A DNA stretch of 52,711 nt from contig CAOKVX010000018.1 of assembly GCA_948472945.1 (NCBI GenBank), positions 1-52,711 on the forward strand, read 5' to 3'. The first letter of the stretch is position 1; each line of letters opens with the position of its first letter. Positions 8,019 to 16,337 of this stretch are shown here, in pieces. Origin of the DNA: an uncultured Clostridia bacterium (GTDB taxonomy: Bacteria; Bacillota; Clostridia; Lachnospirales; Lachnospiraceae). Both the position numbers and the translations under genes were made by a program. Under the pieces are notes generated by a model. The model made no database searches. It saw only the letters and a list, made by a program, of their open reading frames with translations, and had not been told where the DNA came from.

Positions 8019-8871
8019 GGTGGATTATATCGTTAAAGTTGTCAATTAGGCGTGTTTTGCCTATCTTTACTGCTATTGCGCAGAGTATGTTTCCCTCTAT
8101 CACATCTATAGACTGCATCGTTTCCACGTCAACCATTTCGACGTAGTCTATTGCTGCGAGTGGTTCTGATTTTATTATCTCGGTCATTGCCTCCACTACC
8201 TTTTTCGCGTCACGCTCTCCCGCCTTTACCATGTCGCGGCCTGCAAATATGGCTTTCGACAGTATGAGCGCCGCCTCTCTCTCGGACGCGCTGAGGTATG
8301 TGTTTCGTGAGCTTTTTGCCAGTCCATCCGCCTCCCTCACTATAGGGCAGCCCTTAATTTCTATCGGTATATTCATATCTTTTACCATTCTCTTTATTAT
8401 TGCGAGCTGCTGCGCGTCCTTCTCTCCGAAATAAGCCATATCAGGGCATACAATATTAAAGAGTTTGCTTACAACCGTACATACCCCCTTAAAATGAATC
8501 GGTCTGGACTTTCCGCAGAGCGCGTCGCTCATTCCTGTTATGTTCGTATATGTGCAGAAGCCGTCAGGATACATCTCCTCCGGCTCCGGATTGAATATAA
8601 GGTCCGCTCCGGTTTCATCACACAATGCCATATCCTTTTTAATGTCGCGCGGGTATGCTTCAAAATCCTCGTTTGGCCCAAACTGAGTCGGATTTACAAA
8701 AATGCTTACAACCGTCCTGTCGTTTTCTTTTACAGAAGCCGCAATGAGGCTCTGATGCCCCTCGTGCAAAAATCCCATAGTAGGGACTAACCCGACGCTT
8801 AATCCCTCGCTGCGCCACTTCTTTACCTGCTCCCTTACCTCATTTACTGTGTGTACAAGCATCATCTTCAT
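8005..8871 (-). CDS. panC: pantothenate synthetase
   Basis: 288 aa. The nucleotidyltransferase motifs are present: VPTMGFLHEGHQSLI (HIGH box), FVNPTQFGPNEDF, YFGEKDAQQLAIIKRMV and the KMSKS-equivalent SSRNTYLS. The enzyme joins pantoate and beta-alanine with ATP, giving pantothenate. The natural end is near ..TRLIDNFNDIIHQ; the final ASP and the stop codon are contributed by the palindromic repeat, a harmless extension or replacement of the original terminus. GGAGAGGAG precedes the start. It is 42 bp after panB in the same operon. Confidence 0.96.
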   Translation of the reverse strand: MKMMLVHTVNEVREQVKKWRSEGLSVGLVPTMGFLHEGHQSLIAASVKENDRTVVSIFVNPTQFGPNEDFEAYPRDIKKDMALCDETGADLIFNPEPEEMYPDGFCTYTNITGMSDALCGKSRPIHFKGVCTVVSKLFNIVCPDMAYFGEKDAQQLAIIKRMVKDMNIPIEIKGCPIVREADGLAKSSRNTYLSASEREAALILSKAIFAGRDMVKAGERDAKKVVEAMTEIIKSEPLAAIDYVEMVDVETMQSIDVIEGNILCAIAVKIGKTRLIDNFNDIIHQASP

Positions 8872-8913
8872 GTACTCCTCTCCACAAAAACCTCAATATA
8901 AAATGTCAACATA

Positions 8914-9708
8914 TTAGTATGAATGTTCATCATCCGGAAATAGCCCGTCTGAAACCTCTTTTATATATAACCGTACTGCCTCTTTAATTGTCTCGCCCAC
9001 ATTCGCAAACCGCTTGACAAACTTTGGCGTATAGTCCGAAAACATGCCTAGCATGTCCTGATATACAAGCACCTGTCCGTCGCAGCCTTTACCGGCTCCT
9101 ATTCCAATTGTCGGTATGGACAGCTCATTTGTTATCGTCTCTGCAAGCCTTGCCGGAACGCACTCAAGTACTACGGCAAACGCTCCGGCCTCCTCCACCT
9201 TATGGGCGTCGTCAATAAGCCTTTCTGCGGCATCGTCATCCCTGCCCTGTACTTTATATCCGCCAAATGCATTTACCGACTGAGGAGTCAGGCCGAGATG
9301 TCCCACAACCGGTATACCGCACTCGGTTATAGCCTTAATCTGCGGACATACTACCGCGCCTCCCTCAAGCTTAACAGCGCCGGCCCTTCCCTCTTTCATA
9401 ATTCGCCCCGCATTATACACTGCGTCATATACCGATGTCTGATATGACATAAAAGGCATATCTACAACTACAAGTGCATTTTTTGCACCTCTTGACACGG
9501 CGACTCCGTGATGTATCATATCCTCCATCGTCACCGATAAAGTGTCTTCGTAGCCAAGTATAACATTGCCAAGGGAGTCCCCCACAAGAATACTGTCAAC
9601 TCCGGCGTCGTCAAACAGCTTTGCGGTTGAGTAATCGTACGCAGTAAGCATTGTAAGCTTCTGTTTATTTTCTTTTGCTTTTTTAAATGTTGAGACCGTA
9701 TTTTTCAT
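8914..9708 (-). CDS. panB: 3-methyl-2-oxobutanoate hydroxymethyltransferase
   Basis: 264 aa, normal family length. Conserved blocks are [39 protein letters not shown] (metal-binding Asp), [18 protein letters not shown] and [20 protein letters not shown]. It transfers a hydroxymethyl group from methylene-tetrahydrofolate to ketoisovalerate to make ketopantoate, the first step of pantothenate synthesis. It is the first gene of the pan operon. The 0.3 kb before it holds a TATAAT at about 9879-9884 (minus strand) without a clear -35 box. Confidence 0.96.
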   Translation of the reverse strand: MKNTVSTFKKAKENKQKLTMLTAYDYSTAKLFDDAGVDSILVGDSLGNVILGYEDTLSVTMEDMIHHGVAVSRGAKNALVVVDMPFMSYQTSVYDAVYNAGRIMKEGRAGAVKLEGGAVVCPQIKAITECGIPVVGHLGLTPQSVNAFGGYKVQGRDDDAAERLIDDAHKVEEAGAFAVVLECVPARLAETITNELSIPTIGIGAGKGCDGQVLVYQDMLGMFSDYTPKFVKRFANVGETIKEAVRLYIKEVSDGLFPDDEHSY

Positions 9709-10056
9709 AACGCACCATGCCTTTCAGTCCTGTAATTAGACATTAAATATTTTGCGGATGGAGCGTGCCGTAAGATGAAATACAGACTTGTGTATATTAC
9801 ACGGGATTAGCCTGATTACCTTTAATAGAAAATAGAAACGAGCGGACTCTGCCATTGCAGAATACACCGCATAAAATTTATTATACAGGAAAATTCATTC
9901 ACTATATCATAAACTTCTATTGCAATACACTGAAAAATTAATTAAAATATCTATATATTGTTACGGTACAGCTTCTTACGAATACCATCCATTTGTTAAC
10001 ATATCACAGATTATCACAATATGCAACTGAAAAAATTGAGAACAGGAAGATTACAT
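9709..10056. other. divergent intergenic region, panB / ankyrin gene
   Basis: About 350 bp between two divergent genes. It must hold the pan operon promoter: a minus-strand TATAAT is visible at about 9879-9884, with a poor -35 match 17 nt upstream. No known riboswitch fold was recognised in the leader between there and panB. An ATG at 10021 is in frame with the ankyrin gene, but the ATG at 10057 has the better ribosome site. Confidence 0.4.
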
Positions 10057-11112
10057 ATGGCAAAGAGAAAGACATTAATTAAAGAATTTGAGAGACTTGT
10101 CAAAATTGGGGATGAAAAAGCGATTAAAGAGGTGTTTGATAAATGTGACATCAATGCCTACGGAGGTTACGAAAAAGGAAATGCGTTATTTTTCCTGCTG
10201 TCTTACGACATGATGAAGTGGCTTATTAAGCTAGGGGCAGACATCGAATACGTAGATCATTTTCAGTATACCCCGCTATTCCATCACGCCTGCCACAGGT
10301 ATGCACAGGAACAGGCAATTAACCTCATCAAACTTGGAGCTGACGTGAATTATATACACCCTATGTACAAAACTACTCTGCTTCATGCGGCGGTCAGTTC
10401 AAAAAGCTTGGAGCTTATCAAAGTACTTATGGAGAACAACCTTGATGTAAACGCATTGGACAATTCCGGAAACACACCTCTTGAATCGGCGTTTTACGGA
10501 GCACGCACAATGGATATTATTGAGCTTGAACCTGTAACAAAATATTTGTTATCTAACGGAGTAAATGTTACGGAAAAGCTGAAAACATATATGAAAAAAG
10601 CCGCGGAAGATATAGAATTCAGACGGGATAGTATTAATCAGGATTATATCAACAAGGTAGATAAGGCCTTGGAAAGCCTTTACAACCTAATTGGAATCGA
10701 CCCTGTCCCTAGGCATGAAAGATTTGATGTGAAATCAGAGATTGTAGTTAATGAAAAGACTTGGCAGAAGCAGCACTCTGAATTGTGGAAACTTCTCGTT
10801 CCGGGTTCAGGTCACGCCAACACGGTTCAGGGCGAGGTCATACGAATTTCTGGAAGAATAGGATATGAGATTTTGGATAACGGCGGCTGTAATTGGGATA
10901 GAGAATACAGAAAGATGGCAAAATGTTTTTTTGAATATGTCTCTATGGGAAATAAAATGGATCCCGAAAAATATGAGGAGCTCAGTGAGATAATCTCAAA
11001 ATTTCCGAAAACATGGGATGAACATATCAACCGCATGACAGAATTATCTGTGGAATGGGTGATATTAAATCCTAATCCCATTCCACTTAAAGAAGTAAAG
11101 TACAACAGATAG
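10057..11112 (+). CDS. ankyrin-repeat protein with an uncharacterised C-terminal domain
   Basis: 351 aa from ATG 10057, with AGGAAG upstream (an ATG at 10021 would add 12 aa). Residues about 25-165 contain three to four ankyrin repeats, seen as LIKLGADIEYVDHFQYTPLF, LIKLGADVNYIHPMYKTTLL and LMENNLDVNALDNSGNTPLE. The C-terminal 130 residues form a separate conserved-looking domain (LWKLLVPGSGHANTVQGEVI ... NGGCNWDREYRKM), rich in Trp and acidic residues, which I could not name. No signal peptide or membrane segment is seen, so it is cytosolic. The architecture, a protein-binding repeat plus a small acidic domain, recalls immunity-type proteins, but no toxin gene is adjacent. It stands alone. 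Confidence 0.65.
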   Translation: MAKRKTLIKEFERLVKIGDEKAIKEVFDKCDINAYGGYEKGNALFFLLSYDMMKWLIKLGADIEYVDHFQYTPLFHHACHRYAQEQAINLIKLGADVNYIHPMYKTTLLHAAVSSKSLELIKVLMENNLDVNALDNSGNTPLESAFYGARTMDIIELEPVTKYLLSNGVNVTEKLKTYMKKAAEDIEFRRDSINQDYINKVDKALESLYNLIGIDPVPRHERFDVKSEIVVNEKTWQKQHSELWKLLVPGSGHANTVQGEVIRISGRIGYEILDNGGCNWDREYRKMAKCFFEYVSMGNKMDPEKYEELSEIISKFPKTWDEHINRMTELSVEWVILNPNPIPLKEVKYNR

Positions 11113-11216
11113 GGCTATTCGACGTTGCCGTCAATCGGCGCAGCACCGATACGCCTAATTCTTCCGCCTTGCAAAATGAACATTCATCCCGCGTCATCTT
11201 GCTGAAAATGAACATT
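11113..11216. repeat. short intergenic stretch with repeated AAAATGAACATT
   Basis: The 12-mer AAAATGAACATT occurs at 11173-11184 and 11205-11216. On the minus strand, downstream of the germination gene, a small hairpin ATCGG-(7 nt)-CCGAT is followed by GC-rich sequence unlike the flanking spacers. This looks like a fragment of another dispersed repeat rather than a standard terminator. No gene is seen. Confidence 0.3.
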
Positions 11217-11224
11217 ACAGTACG

Positions 11225-12688
11225 CTAATACGGCGTCTTCTTTCTCTTTCTAACATCCGGCTGAGCGCTGATTGTTGTTTTCCTGAAAACAAGCGCTTTC
11301 AACGCCGGACCGTTAAACGGATATAACGGCCAGAAATAGCCGGAATCGGCAAACGAAGGAGTTGTCAGTACAGACGCGATGACAAGTATTGAAGCAATAA
11401 TTATTCCCGGTATTCCAAATAGTCCGGTAAGTATAATAAGGACTATTCTAAACAACCTTAAAGCGTCGCTGAATTCATGGCTGCTTATAACAAATGTAGT
11501 GAGGAGCGAGATTGCAGAATAAAACAACACTTCCTCCGAAAACCACTGCATGTTGACAGCCATCTCCCCAAGCACAATTCCACCCACGACAGATACGGGC
11601 GTTATGAGATTTCCCGGCGAATGAGAAGACGCATATTCAAGCATATCAAGGCCAAACTCGGCAAATATGACAAAGCAGAGCAGCCTTATGGCGCCCGGCA
11701 GTTCATCACTTATAAGAGACAGTTTTTCGGCAAGGTCCGGCATATGCCCCACTATGAGAAGAAATACCGGCAGAAGATACAGGCTTATTATTACCGACAG
11801 GTTACGCAGAAGCCTGAACATATTACCGGTAAGCGGATTTCTGTAATAATCCTCCGGACTCTGTGAAAACTGAAATATGTTTCCCGGTAAAATTATTACC
11901 GACGGACTGTTGTCGACAATTACAAGCACGTATCCCTCCTCAAGATAACTGCACGCAACGTCGGGTCTCTCCGTAATTTGAATACTTGGCAGCGGATTAA
12001 ACCATCTCTTCTTAACGAGTAGCTCCTCCAAACTTTTTGAACCAAGCGTCAAGCTGTCTACATCAACCTTTTTAATCGCCGTCCTAACATCATCAATAAG
12101 TTTTTCATTCGCAATACCACCTACATAAGCTATCGCAACATCGCTTTTGCTGTCATTTCCTATTGTATTTATCTCAAACGTGAGGTTAAAGTTTCTTATT
12201 CGTCTTCTTATAAGGTTAGCGTTGAACAGCAGTGTCTCAACAAAACCGTCCTTTGCACCGCGCAGAACTTTCTCATTCTCAGGCTCCTCTATACTTCTCA
12301 CAGGGTATTTTCTTAAATCAATTATTATAGCCTTTTCAAATCCATCTACAAGTATGGCGGCTGGACCGCTGACGACATTTTTAAGGATTTTCCTAATATC
12401 CCCCTCAAGGCTCATCTGTGCAACGCTGGTCTTTGACGTTACATATTCTTCAAGATTATTAATAACATCATCCTTTGTAAATATGGGATTCTGCAAATCT
12501 GACAGCATAAGCTGCATAACCTCGCTGTCGAACATTCCGTTTATGCCAATCCAGTAAGCCCTTGTGCTTCCAAAATTCATTTCCCTTGTAACAATATCAA
12601 AGCTCTTTCCTACCGGAAAAAGCTCTGATATCCGCTCTATATTTTTATCCAATGATTTTACAAGTCCGAACTCTCCATCTAACGACAT
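11225..12688 (-). CDS. GerA/SpoVAF-family spore germination protein
   Basis: 487 aa, close to the length of SpoVAF. The N-terminal 290 residues are soluble: SFDIVTREMNFGSTRAYWIG, MLSDLQ and GPAAILVDGFEKAIIIDLRK followed by PVRS-IEEP are typical of the GerAA/SpoVAF A-subunit family. The C-terminal part carries about five membrane segments (PVFLLIVGHMPD, LLCFVIFAEFGLDML, PVSVVGGIVLGE and so on). These proteins sit in the spore inner membrane and take part in germinant response or ion release. No spoVAA-AE or gerB/gerC partners lie beside it, so the exact subgroup is uncertain. AGGGAG precedes the ATG. It follows the solute-binding gene by 82 bp. Confidence 0.85.
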   Translation of the reverse strand: MSLDGEFGLVKSLDKNIERISELFPVGKSFDIVTREMNFGSTRAYWIGINGMFDSEVMQLMLSDLQNPIFTKDDVINNLEEYVTSKTSVAQMSLEGDIRKILKNVVSGPAAILVDGFEKAIIIDLRKYPVRSIEEPENEKVLRGAKDGFVETLLFNANLIRRRIRNFNLTFEINTIGNDSKSDVAIAYVGGIANEKLIDDVRTAIKKVDVDSLTLGSKSLEELLVKKRWFNPLPSIQITERPDVACSYLEEGYVLVIVDNSPSVIILPGNIFQFSQSPEDYYRNPLTGNMFRLLRNLSVIISLYLLPVFLLIVGHMPDLAEKLSLISDELPGAIRLLCFVIFAEFGLDMLEYASSHSPGNLITPVSVVGGIVLGEMAVNMQWFSEEVLFYSAISLLTTFVISSHEFSDALRLFRIVLIILTGLFGIPGIIIASILVIASVLTTPSFADSGYFWPLYPFNGPALKALVFRKTTISAQPDVRKRKKTPY

Positions 12689-12770
12689 AATAAATTCTCC
12701 CTGATAGACTTATTACGGTTAGTATGTCTATATTTTGTATAATTTATACATTAACATATTTTCTATTCAT

Positions 12771-15035
12771 TTACCTGTTTTCATTCACATACTTTTCCAT
12801 TCTATCCTGAATTACGTTAATAGTCTCGTCAAGCCCTTTCTCACCCGCAAAGTAACTGTCAATATCACCCTGTATTATCTCATATTGCTCATAAATGTAT
12901 GGGTTGTAACTTGCTTTCTTAACCAGCTCCTTTACCAAATCCGCGTCTTCTTTCTTTGCAGGTTTAGCAACCAGTCCGTTATACATATGTGTTCCATCAT
13001 GAGGGGCGCTTTCTTCCGCAAACATTTTCTCAAATCCATCCTTGGAGGCTGAATTACTTGAGTTATCATCCGTAATTACCTTTTTTATAAAATCCCATGC
13101 TTCATCTTTGTGTTCAGAGGATGACATTATTCCATATCCGCCGCTTTCCATGTAAATACCGTTATCTTTATCCGACGGATATCCTATGAACATTTCATCG
13201 CCGCCAAATACTGTTGTATAAATATTTACGTCCGCACTGCTGTTTATTAAAGCTCTTTCCAACAAAAGCTTTCCTTCCTTAATCGGCTGTATGTCCTCTG
13301 ACATCTCATAGTCCATAAGCATATCCCCGTTTTCAAATCCTGAACAGAATTCTATCAGTTTCCTGAACTCTTCGCTGTCAAATGAGCACTTTCCCTCGTC
13401 CCAGTCAATAAATTTACTCATATTCTTACCGATAAGCTCAAAACACAACCCCTGTTTCGAAGTATTTGCCAATAATTTCGTCCCTTCAGGCTTTGATTTA
13501 TAATATTCGATAAACTCATCAACGCTCCAACCGTCTTTAAACTCTGACAAATCAGATTTTTTGCCGACAAGGACATTTATTGAAAAATTATTGCTTAGAA
13601 AATAATTTTTACCGTCAGTGCTTATAGCGTCAAGAAAACCATCGAGAAAATAGTCTTCATTTACAGTGTCATCTTTTTTTACATACGGAGTCAAATCCTC
13701 TAAAAAACCTTTTGCGATGAAATTATTTATTCCCATTTCCTCGTCAAGTATAATTACATCCGGCACATTACCTGAAATAATGTCATATTTTATCTTCTCA
13801 ATGCCATCCCCATACTGCCCGTATGATATATATTTCACCTTATAATTTTCATTATCACGGTTAAGTTTGAGAATGAGCTGCTGCAGTTCGTTGCTGTCAT
13901 ACCAGTCTGCAACCGTAATGACCGTCCTGCCATCTTCAGATAAATCCTTTTTTTCTATGAATCCTGCTATTACATTTTCTAAATCTCCCACAACATCCCC
14001 GTTGTTATATACGCAAAATATACTTCCGTTTGTGCACTTGGCCGCAAATATTACATGGCTGCCAAGCAAACCGCAGTCCATCCAGTCGCATACAGCATTC
14101 TCCGTACCCGTCGAACTGTCGTATACTGAAAGCATTTTACTGTCATTTATTATAAATGCTCCGTCGCCGCCGTCATCATACAATGAAAAACTTCTGTAAA
14201 TATCATCCGTTCCATTGACGATACCGTCAATCTTCCGGCCCGGAGTCCCTTTATCCATATCAATATACACTGCGGAAGTTAAATCGTGGGAATCCAATAC
14301 TTCTTCGTACGTTACAATTGGCATGTCATTTGCATCAAGCACCATATCAATTGCCGTCATTTCCTTGAACTCAAAGCTTGATGCCGCCGAACCGTCAGGA
14401 TTGAATCTATATAATGTTGCTCTTCCATTTTCAAATAACCCATATAAAATATATACGCGTCCCTGGTTATCTAAACGGCAGCTCTTAATATAACCTTCAT
14501 TCTCCCACCTGCTTATATCAATATTTAAATCAAACACATCCTGCTGCTTTCCGTCCGCCGAATAGATATACTTTTTTATGGTGTAATCCCTCTCATTTCC
14601 CAAATTGTCAGTCAAATTACTTTCTATTACAGAAGATATATTCCCACTGTCATCTACACTCAGCGCTTTTATCCAAACTGATTTACTTACATCACTTTCA
14701 ACAGGAATATTATCCTCAGTCTTTATCTGAAAAAGCTCTTTCACACTGCCGTTTGACATGTCACACTGATTTAAATATAAACTGGACATGCCCGCAGCTT
14801 CATCGTACTCCCCCTCTGTAATATAATACAGTTTTTCATCCTTTATATAGCAGTTCGTGTCGCAAAACCGTCTGTTTTCACCCACCGAAAAGCTCTCGTT
14901 GAACGCATACCCGTATTCATCGTCCTGACTGCCGGCATCTTTTTTTTCACTGCATGCTGTAAGCGAAATTACAGAAGTCATCGCTATAAACACAACCAAA
15001 ATTTTCCTTACAACCCCATATATATATCGTTTCAT
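12771..15035 (-). CDS. large ABC-type extracellular solute-binding lipoprotein
   Basis: 754 aa, about 1.7 times the size of ordinary family-1 binding proteins. A lipobox ISLTAC (Cys28) anchors it outside the membrane. Residues about 40-370 form a beta-rich region with repeated 'D-x-x-G-N/R' blades (LSVDDSGNISSVIE, CRLDNQGRVYILYG), suggesting a propeller. From about residue 370 on it resembles a type 1 periplasmic binding fold (TVITVADWYDSNELQQLILK ... GNVPDVIIL ... LEDLTPYVKKD). No permease or ATPase genes are adjacent, so it may be a sensor partner or receptor. Its ribosome site AAGGGGTGAT lies inside the remnant of a deleted paralogue immediately upstream. Confidence 0.75.
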   Translation of the reverse strand: MKRYIYGVVRKILVVFIAMTSVISLTACSEKKDAGSQDDEYGYAFNESFSVGENRRFCDTNCYIKDEKLYYITEGEYDEAAGMSSLYLNQCDMSNGSVKELFQIKTEDNIPVESDVSKSVWIKALSVDDSGNISSVIESNLTDNLGNERDYTIKKYIYSADGKQQDVFDLNIDISRWENEGYIKSCRLDNQGRVYILYGLFENGRATLYRFNPDGSAASSFEFKEMTAIDMVLDANDMPIVTYEEVLDSHDLTSAVYIDMDKGTPGRKIDGIVNGTDDIYRSFSLYDDGGDGAFIINDSKMLSVYDSSTGTENAVCDWMDCGLLGSHVIFAAKCTNGSIFCVYNNGDVVGDLENVIAGFIEKKDLSEDGRTVITVADWYDSNELQQLILKLNRDNENYKVKYISYGQYGDGIEKIKYDIISGNVPDVIILDEEMGINNFIAKGFLEDLTPYVKKDDTVNEDYFLDGFLDAISTDGKNYFLSNNFSINVLVGKKSDLSEFKDGWSVDEFIEYYKSKPEGTKLLANTSKQGLCFELIGKNMSKFIDWDEGKCSFDSEEFRKLIEFCSGFENGDMLMDYEMSEDIQPIKEGKLLLERALINSSADVNIYTTVFGGDEMFIGYPSDKDNGIYMESGGYGIMSSSEHKDEAWDFIKKVITDDNSSNSASKDGFEKMFAEESAPHDGTHMYNGLVAKPAKKEDADLVKELVKKASYNPYIYEQYEIIQGDIDSYFAGEKGLDETINVIQDRMEKYVNENR

Positions 15036-15039
15036 ATAA

Positions 15040-15171
15040 TCACCCCTTACTTATTCTCATTAACATACTTCTCCATCCTGTCCTGACTTCTTTTTCACTG
15101 CAGGCTGTTATCGAAAATAACGATATTATCAATAGTATTGCATTTATACTACCTGCAATAACAAACGCCAC
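15040..15171 (-). pseudogene. collapsed remnant of a second solute-binding lipoprotein gene
   Basis: 44 codons. The 5' half encodes a hydrophobic segment ending in FSITACSEKE, matching the lipobox region of the intact gene downstream (ISLTACSEKK). Immediately after, in the next frame, the DNA encodes QDRMEKYVNENK-stop, almost identical to the end of the intact gene (QDRMEKYVNENR-stop). The roughly 2.1 kb expected between these ends is gone. This shows that a tandem paralogue existed and was lost by an internal deletion, leaving only its two ends. The GTG at 15171 overlaps the tail of the kinase fragment. Confidence 0.75.
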
Positions 15172-15971
15172 CGGATATCTGTGTCATTCTCTTGCTGAAA
15201 TTCACTACCAATACGATACAGCTCATTTACATAAAACCATCCCTCAGCATCGTCTCCTATGTTAGCATAACTCTGAATATGGTTGTAATACTGTGCAATG
15301 CTATTTACTTTAAACTTTTCCAAAACTCCTTCATAGTACTGTGGATTTTCAATCGCATAAATTACAACCTCTACAATATCAATATTCTCAGTTACCTGAA
15401 AGTTTTTGTAGCCCGGCACATACCAGTCTGAAGTGTCAATGTAATAACCGTCTCCGTATAAGTCTTTCTCCTCACCGTCTTTCAATATACTGACCTTTCC
15501 GTTTTTATACCTTAACTCATAATTATATCCGCTTGGACAGACAATGTCTGACGGCTTTGTCCAGTGATAGTCGCTATATTTTACTTTACCTTCGCTTATC
15601 ACTGCATAAATAATGTTTTTATCATACTTAATCGCCTTATTATAACTCTTTCCGGCCATATATTGGATATTTTTATATTCATCTACGGAAGGAATATTTT
15701 GAATATACGGATTTAAAGTGTAATCGTCAGCGCTTGACAGAGATTAGACGCTTATACACCTTCCGTCCACACCCATAGACAGCATAGCTGCAAGCCTTTT
15801 TTCCATAAATGTCTTAAATTCTTCAGTATTCTGATAATCCCTACTTAAGTCATATACGCTGAATCCATATTTATCATACGTATATATCTGCTTATATACA
15901 AATACGCCTATTCCAATTCCTACAAACGAAATTCCTAAAACCGTTAACAATACAGCACACTTATTTTTCAA
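15144..15971 (-). pseudogene. histidine kinase remnant: sensor region only, with an in-frame stop
   Basis: One frame runs from about 15971 to 15144, broken by a single TAA at 15744-15746. The first 30 codons give a basic stretch and membrane helix (CAVLLTVLGISFVGIGIGVF), then about 200 codons of extracytoplasmic sequence. A second membrane helix appears out of frame (FVIAGSINAILLIISL) where the frame ends. No HAMP, dimerisation or ATPase domain follows; instead the sequence passes into the lipoprotein remnant. It starts overlapping the 3' end of the response-regulator remnant, the usual arrangement of a two-component pair. The nature as a kinase is inferred from this context and topology. Confidence 0.6.
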
Positions 15972-16337
15972 CCTTTTCAATTTTATAGCCAATGCCCCAT
16001 ACCCTCTCAAATATCTCCTCCGCCGGAAACACCCTTCCAAGATTTTTCATGAGAAGTTCGACAATTTTAGTTTCAGTCGCGGTAAGTTTTACAACTTCAC
16101 CGTCGGCATACAGTAATTTTTCATCTTCTGAGTACGCGAGCCTTCCGTTCTTAATTACTCTGCCGGCAAACTCTGATTCCCTGCCACCAAGCATCGTATA
16201 TCGTCTAAACTGGCTCTTAATTCTTGCTACAAGCTCCTGCGAATTATACGGTTTGGTAATATAATCATCAGCGCCTATTGACAAGCCGAGTATTTTATCG
16301 CTGATACTATCTCCCTGTCGTCATCAGCTACGAGAAA
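15961..16337 (-). pseudogene. OmpR-family response regulator with two internal deletions
   Basis: The start of a receiver domain is seen as LVADDDREIVSAIK (acidic pocket DDD), overlapping the end of rsmF. It then jumps, out of frame, to SDKILGLSIGADDYITKPYN, the end of a receiver (K of the TKP motif), deleting about 80 codons. The linker and first half of the winged-helix domain follow (LTATETKIVELLMKNLGRVF). The sequence FERVWGIGYKIEK fuses the early VW motif (normally ..ERVW..) directly to the terminal VWGIGYKI, removing the roughly 37-residue recognition helix. Both junctions lie at short repeated sequences. The product cannot be phosphorylated or bind DNA normally. Confidence 0.75.

Noticed and set aside
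7739-8146. Open frames on the plus strand across the panC-panD repeat
   Set aside because: They arise from the internal repeat, lack ribosome sites and encode the same peptide twice; not genes.
11477-11866. A plus-strand frame opposite the germination gene
   Set aside because: Shadow of the opposite coding strand; basic, low-complexity sequence without a start signal.
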